Assembly: GCA_019137255.1 (NCBI GenBank)
Contig: WPDH01000066.1
Location: 1-64,000 of the forward strand
Direction of reading: 5' to 3'
From: Corinectria fuckeliana
Taxonomy: Eukaryota; Ascomycota; Sordariomycetes; Hypocreales; Nectriaceae
Length of the DNA stretch: 64,000 bases
Shown: positions 1-11,110 of the stretch, one piece after another
Position numbering within the stretch: position 1 is the first letter of the stretch
Layout: each line of letters opens with the position of its first letter
The notes under the pieces: model-generated
Databases searched by the model: none
What the model was told of the DNA's origin: nothing
Seen by the model: the letters and a program-made list of their open reading frames with translations, nothing else
Position numbers and translations under genes: made by a program

Positions 1-1330
1 AGACTTAATATATACTTATACTAAAAATAATAAGAATCTAAGTATTATTCTTTAAAAGATTTATAATTAGTTTATAAAAGAGAACTATAATATTCCTACT
101 AAGAAGATAATATAAGATTACTATAAGTAAGAGGTAACCTCTTAGGAGAGTATAGTTAATAATTATTATAATATCTAATAGTATATAAGATATAATATTA
201 GAAGCTATACTAGATAACCTAATAATAATCTCTCTACTAAGATAAGAGGGGATTACCTTTAATATTAGTACTATTAAAAATAAAAGTATTCTCTTATTAT
301 AAGTAACTTAAGCTTAGGTTAAAGCCTTAATAGATATTTTCTAAAGAGTAGCTAATACTACTTTTTTAATAGTAGTTATAATTNNTAGTTATAATTATTT
401 TTATAAGAGATAGTAAGATTAGAATCTTACTACTTACATATTAAGTATAGCTTATAATAGTATTAGCTAAGATTACTACTATTCTCTAAACTAAGAGAAA
501 AACAGCTTTTAGGATAATTACTTTAAGTTTATATTTAGTTTTAATAATAAGATCTTTAAATTAATTATAGGTTATTTTTATACTAGGCTTAGCTTATAGT
601 GAGAGTGGGTTTTATAGTGAAAAATTTTCCTTAAGAGGAGAAAAGAGATAGTTTATAACCTTAATATCCTCTATTTTACTAAGCTTATATATTATATATA
701 ATATAATAATAATATAAGAGCGGAAAGAAGGTAAAAAAGGTTTATAAAGAAAGTTAGTTAGGTTAAAATAGATTTTAAGAGTGTAGCTAAAATATAGTAA
801 GAGTAACTATTAAATATTTATAAAAGGTTAAATAATAATAATAATAATAATAATAAATATAGTATAATCTTATAAAAAAAGTATAAAAAACAGCTTTAAG
901 AAATATATAATATTAAGTTTTTAAAATAAAAAAACTAGCTTTTTAGCTATTAAAAGAATTATTATAAGTAAAAATTTAAGTTAAAAAGCTACTATTTTAA
1001 TAATATTAGTAAGTTATAAAGTTAAAAGTATTACTTTTATATACTTACTATTATAATATAGTAATATTACTATTTATTATAGCTTATTAATAAGGCTAAA
1101 ATATCTTTAGTAGTAAATCACTAGAAAAAATACCTCTTTTTAAACAACTTAATAAGCTAAGATAGTAAGGTCTTAACAGTGGTAAGAGTAGTAAAATTAA
1201 GTCTTAAACTAATATTTAAAACCCTTATAAGCTGTACATTTAAAGTACGACTAACACGTCACACTAGTAATAGAGACTAATGTTCAGATCGTGAGTTATT
1301 TATAATATAGAGTAGTAATTAACTAGTAGC
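1..1330. repeat. AT-rich, probably RIP-degraded repeat block
   Basis: This stretch is almost entirely A and T, with many TA steps, few CA/TG steps and stops in every frame. Composition changes abruptly to GC-rich sequence at about 1,310-1,340. That is how repeats look after repeat-induced point mutation in Pezizomycotina. A run of ATA units lies at 831-856 and two undetermined bases at 384-385. No open frame or clear terminal repeat was found, so the original element cannot be named. Confidence 0.7.
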
Positions 1331-1387
1331 GATTGTGCTAGCGATTATACAGCGATCAGGACCAGGCAACGGGGCCCGTCCACAAAC

Positions 1388-4300
1388 TCACATCGAGAGC
1401 TTTCGCTTCTTGTTGGGCTCTATTGCAGCGTTCCCCCCCATGCCCACGACTGCCCCTCGAAGTTCAGAGATTATGTCATCCTTCTCGCCCTGGAGAGAAA
1501 CGAGGTTCTGGGCGCCTTCCCACGCAAATTCCAGGAGAAAGGTCTGCGTCGTGATCGTCTGATCTCTGTCCCCGAGTTCCCTGACCTTGTCTATGAGGGC
1601 CTGTTTGTGCTGGTTGACGCTGGCTTCTAGCTCTTCTCGACAGAATGTTTCTCTCTCTGCATGCTCGTGGAAAGTCCACATCAATTACGGACTCAACAAA
1701 GAGGATTATATCACGGCCCCGATGTTTGAAGACATTGCTTGATGATTGCCGTTATGCTCCACGAGCAGGAGAAAACCCCGCTCATGAAAGGCTCGATGAG
1801 GAAGATGATGGCTCTGGCTCACATGTCCCCCATGAATGGAATATCCGACCAGTTGCCATGCGCTATATGGATCCCAACCTTGATGACAATCATGCCGATT
1901 CCAATCCCGTACGATGCATACTTGGCTATGAGAATCAGTTTCTCATACGGCACATGCGACTCTACATTTCCGACTGGTTAGCGACGGGGCAGCAAAGGGG
2001 TTGGAGTATCGCCGTGGGCAGAGTACAATCGGCAACATACCTTTGAGAATCCGCTCCAGCGATCCGCTGCAGGCACCAAGGAAGAAAAAGACGTAGTTGG
2101 CGATATCCAACCCGCTATCCACGTCATCCTTGCCCTCCCACCCTTGCCCCTCGATCTCCAGCACGCTCGCCGCGGTCGACAGGGCAAACACCACGGCGGC
2201 GAACATGGCGTCCAGGACGCCCCGCACCAGGTCCACGACGAAGGAAGCCAGCGCGGTGACAAAGTGCAGGACAATGTTGACGACCGAATTCATTAGTGCC
2301 GTGATCCAGCTGCTCAGCCGCAGCGTGAACCCGGGCTTCTTCTGACCCAGGGGCACGCCGTGCACCGTGTATATGAAGATGGCGGTGTCCAAAAAGTGTT
2401 CCAACGTCACTTTGCCGCCCCCGGCGCCGCTCATCACCGCCTCGTTGGCCAGCGCCAACAGGCTCGCCGTGGGCTTGGGCGGCAGCGCGCTGTAGTACTC
2501 GTCACTCTCGGACCCTGGCGCGGCCGAGAAGGAAGAGGAGGAGAGCGATTCGGGGATGCTGATGATCATGGCAATGGGCACGGCCGAGGCCCCGACAAGG
2601 GCGGCGAATCGGCTAAAGTCCGAGTCCGGCGTGACCTTGCCGTCGGCCAGGTTCTTCATGATGCCAGCGAACCGGCCCTTGGGAATGGCCGGCGGCTTCT
2701 TGCCCGTCAGGATCTTGGCCATGATGGTGGCGGGGATGGCGATGATCAGGGCCATGGCGTCGAGGATGGACAGGTCGTGGCCTGGGTGAATAAACGTCTT
2801 GTACAGGTAAGAGAACACGGGCATGTTGATGGGATTCGTGATGGTAATGTCCTTAAACTTGTCGATGATGGTCTTGACTAGGTTGAGCAGCATGTCCGTC
2901 AGATTCTCCACCCCGCTGATGCATTCCGTCAAAAAGTTGCTGGGTGCCCGGCTCATGGCGTCCTTGGCGTCCAAGGAGCGTTTGCCGGCCGGGTCATACG
3001 AATCCAAGACGTTCTTGCCGTGTGTTTGTACTTTGCTTTGATGCTGCTTCTGGACCCTTTGCATCTCCTTGTCCAAGTCAGACAGCATGGCATTCTCCTC
3101 GCTGGTGAAAGCGGTCGACGGTTGGAGCATTTGGGGCAGAAATGTCGAAGCATCGCGGCCTCCTCCGTGATTGAACTGGGATTTTTTTTTGTCATTCGTA
3201 TTATGGACACTCGTACTAAATGGAATGGAAAGCCTCTTACCTGTGACATGGCCCAATTCGTTTTGGCAGAGTTGGCAGCTGGGTTCTTGGATGCATCAGT
3301 AGCGCCGGTGGCATCGTTCGCTTTGATGCCGAGCTTCCCCATCTCCTCATCGCTGGGACGATCGTGAGAGACCTTGGTCTTCAAGGATTCGAAAAATTCC
3401 TTGGACTTGTGCTTCAGGGAATCAATCAACACTGGGCCCTCTTCCAGGGCATCGGTGAAAACGTTCAAGATGGACTCGCTCGTCTCCTTGATGTCGGCCC
3501 ACGAGAAGATGAAGCTCAGCCACTGGAGGAGCTTCTTGCCCAGCTCAAGAATATTCTTGAAGATGAAGGAGAGAGCCTTGCCGACCTGTTCCACCGTCTT
3601 GATCACCCACCGGTAGACGGTTTCTCCGACCTGAACCAAGACTTCGAAGCCATGGACTGCAAAGGAAACCACTTTTTCCACTTGATTCTCAATCCAGTGC
3701 CAAGCGGCCTGGAAGAAGGACTCAGTAACTAAGCCACGGCAATGACATAATAGAAAATTGGGTTACATGGACTTACCCAAAGCATGTCGGTGTACCCCGA
3801 CGATGTCGCTTCCACCAGACACTCGACGTTGTATCCGCGACATTCTGACAAGGGCTTGGCCATGCTAGTAGTGTCAGCTAACCCGTTGAGGACGGCGTCT
3901 TTGGCCTTCATCGTTTCATGAATAGTTTCGGCGACCTCCTGGATTTGTTCTGGCGTCAAATTGGTCCCGTCCAGCAGCTTCCCATTTCCCTGTCCCAGAC
4001 TAATATCCAAGTCTTCCTTGTTTTTGATGCTGGACAAGGTCTGGTGAATCTTGAATGCAGGGTCCACGTCCATCGAAATGGGCGCTGCTGCCGCCGCCGT
4101 CTGCCCTGGTGGTGCAGCGTCGGTCACCGAAAATGTAGGAGCAGCAATGTCGTCGGCCGGCACGGTGAGGGTCACGAGGGCGTTTTGGTCCGTCATGACC
4201 TTGACTCCCGCCGTGGTGGCCAGGATGCTCCAGCCGTTGGCGATGACGCTCGTGTCCACAGAGCAGCGCAGGGTGACTGGGTGATGGAAAAGGGGGCGGC

Positions 4301-5864
4301 CATTCGTCCCCTTAACCTTGATCTGCGTAATGTAGCTCTGCACCTCTGTGGCCTGCTCCAACGACGGCTGCACGATCGGAACGGATTTCCACAGCTGACT
4401 CTTGTCGCCTTGCTCCAGCATGTAAATGTTGCCGACCTTGTCGGCGTAGACGAATGTCTCACAGGCCGAGGGGGTGGACTTGAAGGGTGCAAAGCGGCCA
4501 CCCTGACGGTCGGGGACAACCTGCACGGGGGCTGTGCCAGTAAGACGGGAGTTGGTGTCTGCTGTTACGTACCCAATGCCGTCATTGGCATTGGCCGCCC
4601 ACACGGACGTGCCGGTGCTGGCCGTGGAGACTTGAAGCTCCTTGACAGAGGAAAAGACCCCCTCGCTAGTGATGCTCTCGAACTCGGGTGCGTTCAGCGC
4701 CGCAGCCCCGAGCTTGAACAGCCCCTTGCCTCCAATGAGCAGATCAGTGAGCTTGTCGGCTGTTTGCACCACGGCGAGATCTTTGGGGTCTAAAGACACT
4801 TAGCATGGGCATGCAACAGACTTCGCAGTTGTACTTACCTTCAGGAACGGTAGCTATTGTCAAGTATCAGCCCGATGACTCCATTCATACAAAAGTGTTC
4901 GTTCCACAAGTACAAAGACGCTTACCAGTGGGCAGTTTGATAGGCACTTCGAGATCCCTGTCGGCATCGATGGACATGAAGGTGATGGCTTTGCTCTCTA
5001 GTGAACCCGCAAAAGCAGTCATTAGTACATGCAATCATTCTCTTACGTGTAACACCGTGTCCGCTGGTGCTTATACGAATGACAATGCTCGCCACGTACT
5101 TTGGATAGTATAGAGAACCACGAGTCCCTGGACAATCCTGTGTCCGTACCTCATAACGACCGGCTGCAGCGACAAGATCTGTTCCGCGTTTACGGGAAGC
5201 TTCACATTATTTTTGACCTTCCACGAGTACTTATCGCCGCCCGCTACTTCCACTGACGCGGACGCGAGATCTTGGCCGTGGTGAATGTCGTCGCTGAAGG
5301 AAAACACCACAGGACAGTAGTTTTTACCGACCGCAGGAGCCTATATGAGAAAAGAAACAAGGCATTGTCATTACCTCTGGACAGAATGGACAGGGAGGTT
5401 TAAAACAGTGAACCAAGAGAAGCACGCACCATGAAAATACTCATGACCTTGAAACTGTCTGCGCCACTCCCGTCCATGACGTAGGGCTTCAAGTTCAAGT
5501 ATTTGTTGGAGAAATCAGCATCGCTCACGTCAATGGGACGCAAGAGATACAACTGGCTCTTGCTGGCGTCGGATGGCTTTTGAATCGCCATGGTAATGTA
5601 CAGCTTGGAAGCGACGTCCTGGACCACGTCGAAGGCGTCGGCCTTGTAGGAGGACGGCAAGCCTACTTGTTGACCCAGGTCTCGGACGACGCGGTTGCCG
5701 GCGGGATCGAGGGCCGAGACGTAGAGCTTGTCGTCTTTCCCGCGGGAAAAGAGCATCATGGCGCCTTTTCCATCGTGGACGCACACGAAGCGAAGAGAGT
5801 TGGGGACGGAGACGGCAGCCACGTACTGCTTCATCCACTCGGAATCGTGGCTAATGGACTGCAT
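1388..5864 (-). CDS. Large multidomain protein with Ig-like and hydrophobic-helix regions; possibly broken near the 3' end
   Basis: I do not recognise this family. Ten exons join in phase: 5864-5430, 5340-5150, 5087-5047, 4997-4926, a 15-nt micro-exon 4853-4839, 4789-3777, 3720-3241, 3175-2041, 1925-1715 and 1652-1388, giving 1,286 codons. The start is the ATG at 5862-5864; the longer frame upstream only adds a poly-valine run from a microsatellite. Residues 1-350 are beta-rich with propeller-like blade motifs (such as FSRGKDDKLYVSALD). An Ig-like strand pattern follows (GRPLFHHPVTL...ALVTLTVP). The middle is helical and amphipathic, and the C-terminal third carries at least five hydrophobic segments. 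A TGA at 1821-1819 interrupts the frame near codon 1163. Beyond it, hydrophobic coding and a charged helical tail ending NKKRKLSM continue in phase. There is no clear signal peptide. It is divergent from the gene at 7774. A membrane-active role is only inference from composition. Confidence 0.6.
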
Positions 5865-5910
5865 GATCAGAGGTGGAATGTTGAGGATTGTCGTCCAAGT
5901 TAGAGTCCAG

Positions 5911-5942
<32 letters not shown>

Positions 5943-7773
5943 TGATGTGAATGGGAACAGAAGGGCGCAGGAGATCAAGATCAGAGATAGCTACCATAGA
6001 AGCTCAAGGGCTCAGACGTCAAGGCTGTTTATACGTTGAAATGAAAACCAATATGTGGGATTCGCGAGGATATATGCATGCAAGTTCTTTATAGGGGGCT
6101 TATCCGTGGCAGCCAATCCTTTCGACATTGATGGCCGACTTTGATGAGCAATCATGAACTGGGCATGTCAAGATATCCCAAAAAATCATTCGAGTCCCCC
6201 TTCCAAAGTCATCTCATCCAAAATCGTCGAACAAACCCCCTCAAGCCTGCAAAAGAACGCAACCGAGACATGCTGTGGAGACCCCGAATGTCTCACCGTA
6301 TGCCAGAGCTTGGCTTTGGATGTGATAAATGCCCGCACTGTGTAGAGTCAGCTTCACTGCTAGTCTCACCGAAGACGTCGTCGCCATGCTCATGAATGCA
6401 AGATGCTGGATGAGGAATCTGCATTGTGACACGCCACTATCGTTCTTCCAGTTGTTATCTATGGTCATTACGTATTTACGATGAGGATCCGTGATGAGCG
6501 AGACGATCCCCTCTCGGGGACGTACTATGGGATGCAACGGAATAGTAACGTGTAGCGACATGATGCGCATTGTACAGTTTTTGACTAGTGATACAACATG
6601 GAGGCACAGTCCGACGCGAGGTGAGTTGGAAGGCTGTGATGAGCTGGCTGGTGTAATTGGTGATGGTCTGTCTCACCATGTTAACGAAAACCCAATGATG
6701 AATGTGCAAGATAGCGTCTGGTTCATGCACGTGTGTAACATCCCGCACAAGCATGCCACCCCCGGACGGGAGCGTCGCGGAGTAGATGCTCCCTCTCACA
6801 GATTGGCGGTAAGTCAATATACCAAAAAGGCGAGGGCATTGCGAAGCTGGGCCGTACACGTTGTTCCGAGCCTCGCTAATCTACACACTCGTCCTGCCCA
6901 TTGGTCAAGAAACCTTGTCATGCATGCAAAATATACATAGTTCGGCTCAGAGGTATGTATCTGACGGCACTGCGAAATGGATCGGAATGGCTCTTCTGGA
7001 CGGGAGAGCTGTTACATTGCCGATCATGCTATACTTGAATAGTCTATGAGGGGATGGCCGGGTACATCATCCAGTAACTTCCCCCCTTCCCTTCCCGCCC
7101 CTTGTAACAACCTTGACTGATTTGCATGATGCTGCAGCTGTGGCTCGTACATATCACTCACTCATCAATCGCGTCGACTGCCGACTATCGACAATATTTC
7201 GGCGTCTAAGCTGGGCTACCTAACCAGGAGACTTGAGAATTAGCCTATCCACAGGCCCAAGGGGGCCGCAAAAAGGGCCAAACCGGCTCATGCAGCCACA
7301 CGCATATATTGAGCCCGTTGTGGGCTGTGATCGCCCGCCGCCCGAGCATTACGGTAGCTGAATATGCAAGGCTCTTCAGTCAAGCATACTATGCCGATTC
7401 AGGTCCGGAGTTGTGTCCATTCAGGTGACCATGATGGATGTCTGCTACTGGTGGGTGCAGCATGTGTCGACCCAAATCAAAGACACAATGATGGAAGCAC
7501 CCAAGTGCTACTGTGTGCTTGCATGAACATCTTTTTCACTGTGCTATGACACGTCATCTATGACAAGTCGACTATGGCAAGTCATCTATTCTGTGACAGG
7601 AACCGAAACCGCAGTGCGACACGCGGCCAACTTTCATGAATAGTACCCTCTTGTCAGATGCGCTGTTCATCTTCCAGTCAAAAGCTTAATCAACAAACGT
7701 ATTGTCCAAGGATCATTTGTTTTGCCTCAACAACCATTCCACCCCATTGCTCATCATTTGCCTGCCCTTGAAA
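5865..7773. other. Divergent intergenic region, no gene seen
   Basis: About 1.9 kb separates the start codons of the two divergent genes at 5864 and 7774. Only short frames without splice context or recognisable products occur. An ACA microsatellite (5911-5941) lies just upstream of the minus-strand start. Both promoters must lie here, so shared control is possible, but I see no definite operator. Confidence 0.5.
5911..5941. repeat. ACA/TGT trinucleotide microsatellite
   Basis: About ten ACA units sit 47 nt upstream of the chosen start codon at 5864. In the minus-strand extended frame they would read as ten valines, which argues that they belong to the 5' untranslated region rather than the protein. 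Confidence 0.9.
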
Positions 7774-9847
7774 ATGGCCACCGAAGATGCGAAGCGTCTG
7801 CAGGCGTCTCTGAAGACACCCTCTTCAACATTCCACCAAACCACGGCCGTGTCCCAAGACGCTCTCAACGATGGACTCTACTACTTGTTTGACAAGTACG
7901 AAGATCTGGCCAAGATGAAGGTGACTTCCAAGAAGTTTGGGACAATCGAGGCTGACATGGACCGTTCCGAGATTGTCCTTCCTGTGAACATGCCAAACTA
8001 TCGAACTGTGTACTTTTACTGCATCTTTACGTCTGGGAACCTGACACTCACTGATGAAATGGGGTAAAGACTTATTTTCGCATTATGAATCATTGCTTGG
8101 ATTTTTCTTTTCGCACAAGAGATTTGCTGACCATGTTTATTGCCTTCAGAGAGCCGATGAAACCAATCGACATGACAGGATGGAAGTTTGCCTTCGAGGT
8201 GGACTTTTCTACCTTGGACGTTCCGCCGTCGTCTGACGAGCATAAGGAGGTCAAGAAGAGGCTGAATCAGCCCGGAGACTACTCCATCTCACGCCTATTC
8301 CTCGACTTTAAGAGTGAGTCCCCCGTTTCCTCCCTCTCGGATGGGGGACTGACCCTTTATAGCGCATAAAATCAGAAACTTCAACCAGCAGCTCAGCGAC
8401 TTCAAGGGCTACAAGTGGAATAATGACGACCTGCAAGGCTTCTTATCTCTCATGACCTTCTGGGGCGACCCCGACAAGGGCGTCATGAAGGACCATCGAA
8501 AGTCTACGCTGGGGTACTACCTGACCACCACCAAGCCGGAGACGGTGAACCCGCCAGCCCCAACCTTCCCGCCGACTTTGCTGAAGCACCAGCACTACAA
8601 GTACATCGCACCAGGAAAGTCGGCTGCGGAGGAAGGACTGGACAAGGGCAAGAACAACATGTTGTTGTACCTGGAGATGACCCAGAACCAGCCCTTCCCC
8701 CGGGAGGACATTCTCGAATACTCGGGCAACTTTGTCACCCCGGGTATGAAGGGATCGAGCTGCATCTCGCGGGACCTCTTCTGGGACTCGTATCTGCTCC
8801 GCAACCCCCCGCTCACCGCGGCCGGTGGTGGTGGTGGCGGCGCCGACTCCCTCCCTCCTCTCCTGCGAGAGTTCAACCGGCACGCGTACGCCTGGCTCGG
8901 GGGCTTCCGCATCAAGGCCAGCCATTACACGGCTAGTATCTCGTGGAGCTATGGTTTCGGCCACACCGACTGGGAGCCGAGCCACAACGCGTCCTTTTTC
9001 GCGTGGAAGAGGGTATCACCCACCCAGTGGGAGTGGTCGCTGACGGATGAGAAGTCGGACAGCGACAATGGCGTATGGCCCTTTCACGCGTATGGGAACG
9101 CCAATTGTGAGCTCAACTTCCTCCATCTTCTTGCTTCGTTGTCTTTTTGTTCTTTTCTTTTTTTGTGCCACAAGGAAGGGCTCTAACAGCGTCATTTGCA
9201 GCGTATACCAAGAACTCTCTGTGGTTCGATCCCGGTGCCAACATTATCCACGTCAAGGGTGACAGTAGACTTTGGGTCAAATGGGGCTATGCCGGCATGG
9301 GCTCCCATGAAGAATCGTAAGCCCGAACTTGGCCTTTTCCCGCTACCCTTGCACAGACAGCAGTGAAGAAAAAACGTGTTGTTGGGGGGACTGACATTTT
9401 CACAGCGGAGGCATGAAAGTAAACTGGGAGATGAAAATTTCCATGGATTCCATCAGCGAAGGCGGCATCAAGCTGAACATGAATCTCCCGTCGCCGCCTC
9501 AAAACATCTTCACCTTTACGGAGCTCAGCAGCCCCTGGAATAATGAGTTGTTTGCCATCCCGCAGGCCACCAAGGAGAGGGACCACCCCTCCGAGGCCGA
9601 GGACGAGAAAAAAGCCGCGCCGACGGCTGGTCCCGGCGACCACACCAAGGTCAGCGTCGATGACATGAAGGACGCGGCGAGAAAGGCTGGCGACAAGTTG
9701 GACTTTAAGAGCATGACAACCAATTTGGAGGCGGCCCTAGCGAGCTCGGCGCGATTTGTCATTTCGGGCGGCAAGGACTTTTTCTTCAAGAATCCCATGT
9801 TTAACAATAATGGGGATTTGATTGTGGAAGCCAAGTACAAGTCTTGA
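7774..9847 (+). CDS. TULIP/P47-OrfX-like protein (tentative)
   Basis: Five exons join in phase: 7774-8063, 8150-8313, 8363-9106, 9202-9316 and 9406-9847, giving 584 aa. The ATG at 7774 has a good context (AAAATGG) and begins MATEDAKRLQ. There is no signal peptide or membrane span. The protein starts with a helix (VSQDALNDGLYYLFDKY) followed by alternating beta strands. Later come NNMLLYLEMTQNQ, then ISRDLFWDSYLL, a Trp/aromatic-rich block (ISWSYGFGHTDWEPS), and an ending KDFFFKNPMFNNNGDLIVEA. This layout resembles the P47/OrfX2 branch of the TULIP tubular lipid-binding superfamily, known from bacterial toxin-associated loci and also found in fungi. The assignment is from memory of the pattern and not from a search. 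Its divergent partner at 5864 and the nearby repeat debris suggest an accessory locus. Confidence 0.6.
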
Positions 9848-10008
9848 GTGGATGCGTGTCTTTCCGCTGTTGGGAACCGGGATGTCAAGGTTCGTGCTAG
9901 TCAAGGCGACGGGAACTTCTATCGTAAACCACTAAGAATGTTTGCCTGCATCTGCACAAATCTGATGTTCATGTCAAGCGATAGGTGTCATCGTGTCAAT
10001 GATCATCT

Positions 10009-10604
10009 ATGAAGAATTACACCGCTAGACCAGAATGGACATCCATTCTGTCTATCATGGAATACGTCCCTCGCATCGGTTACTACGTTTCTTCCATGAT
10101 CGTTGGTGCCTGTATCATGGCTGTCGGTGAGGGTTTGCCGACCACTTTTACACCAACCACCGGATCATCCCATTGGATTGCCTACCAGTTTCTAACTAGC
10201 TTTGGTCTCGGCTTTGGTATGTAGACCGTGGGTCTAGCGGCGCAGACGGTCTTCCGAAAGATGATATACCAGTGGGCATTGCCATCACCTTCTTTGCGCA
10301 GCAACTCGGCGGTGCCATCTTCGTCTCGGTTGGCCAGACCATCCTAAGCACTGTCCTCATCGACAAGCTATCAGGCATTACCGGGCTCAACCCAGAAATC
10401 CTGATCAATACTGGCGCCACGAATCTACATAGCGTCGTACCAGAAGAAGACTTTAGGGCTGTTGTTGACGCTTACAATTATGCTGTGACGATGATATTCT
10501 ACGCAGCATTGGCACTTTGTATGGGATGGAAAAGCATAAAGAAAGGGAGGCAGGGGTCGCCAGCACAAAAGCCTGAGCCTAATATATTACTTTCTTTTAT
10601 CTAA
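10009..10604 (+). pseudogene. Truncated MFS multidrug (DHA-type) exporter remnant
   Basis: The translated text matches the C-terminal third of fungal DHA-type MFS exporters: YYVSSMIVGACIMAVGEGLPTTFTP, then GFGLGFGM, then FFAQQLGGAIFVSVGQTIL and NTGATNLHSVVPEE. The N-terminal eight or so helices are missing. The frame is broken by TAG at 10222-10224, where the family has Gln (CAG to TAG, a CpA-to-TpA change as RIP makes), and by a one-base frameshift between about 10258 and 10271. It begins about 160 nt after the stop of the gene at 7774-9847 and runs into AT-rich sequence, so it is a relic and not a functional transporter. Confidence 0.8.
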
Positions 10605-10665
10605 TAAGATATTAAGAAAGGCTTATAAAACTAAATATAACTATATAGCCTTAATCCCTTACGGG
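10575..10665. repeat. Short AT-rich, RIP-like fragment
   Basis: About 90 nt of sharply AT-rich sequence with TATA/TTAT runs abuts the 3' end of the MFS relic, and its composition matches the block at 1-1330. It probably is a scrap of a mutated repeat that helped truncate the transporter gene. From 10666 to 11110 I see no gene. Confidence 0.5.
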
Positions 10666-11110
10666 CCCCTTATCCTAAAGGATTTCCCCGTCTTCCAGAT
10701 CATCCGGGCTTTCATAGCCTTAGTCATCCCTTCAGCCGGGTCCCTCTGTCTGACACTACTTAGCTACTCGCGGATGGGAAAAACGGGCCTCCCGTCAACC
10801 GTCTGTGATTGGCACGTTGCCACCGACAATGGGCCTGGGTCGAATCACTCTGGTGAAGGCGTCGATGACCAATCTGCAATCTGCATTCCCGTTCGTCGTC
10901 GTCCATCTGACTGAACTCTCTGCACAGTCGTTTGTTTGAACGTGCACTTCTGCAATCATCTGCCAATATTAATAGAATTACCCCCGGGTCAAGTCTGGGC
11001 CATAACTTCCCGGAAACACCATCGCTCGCCCCGTACGACTCCTCAACACCGCATCACCGACCACCTCTTCCCCTCCCCCCATCGTCCTCACCGAATCTCC
11101 ATCCGTCGTC

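Noticed and set aside
6476..6940. Overlapping 127- and 149-codon frames on both strands
   Set aside because: They overlap each other, lack consistent splice sites and have no recognisable content; they lie in the divergent promoter region.
9220..9240. tRNA box B-like GGTTCGATCCCGG
   Set aside because: It lies in exon 4 of the P47-like gene, where it encodes WFDPGA in frame. No acceptor stem or box A can be found around it.
10770..10800. 5S rRNA-like GGAAAAACGGGCCTCCCGTC
   Set aside because: About 20 nt resemble the 5S internal region, but the expected ACATACGACC start and the GGTGGGTGACC block are missing.
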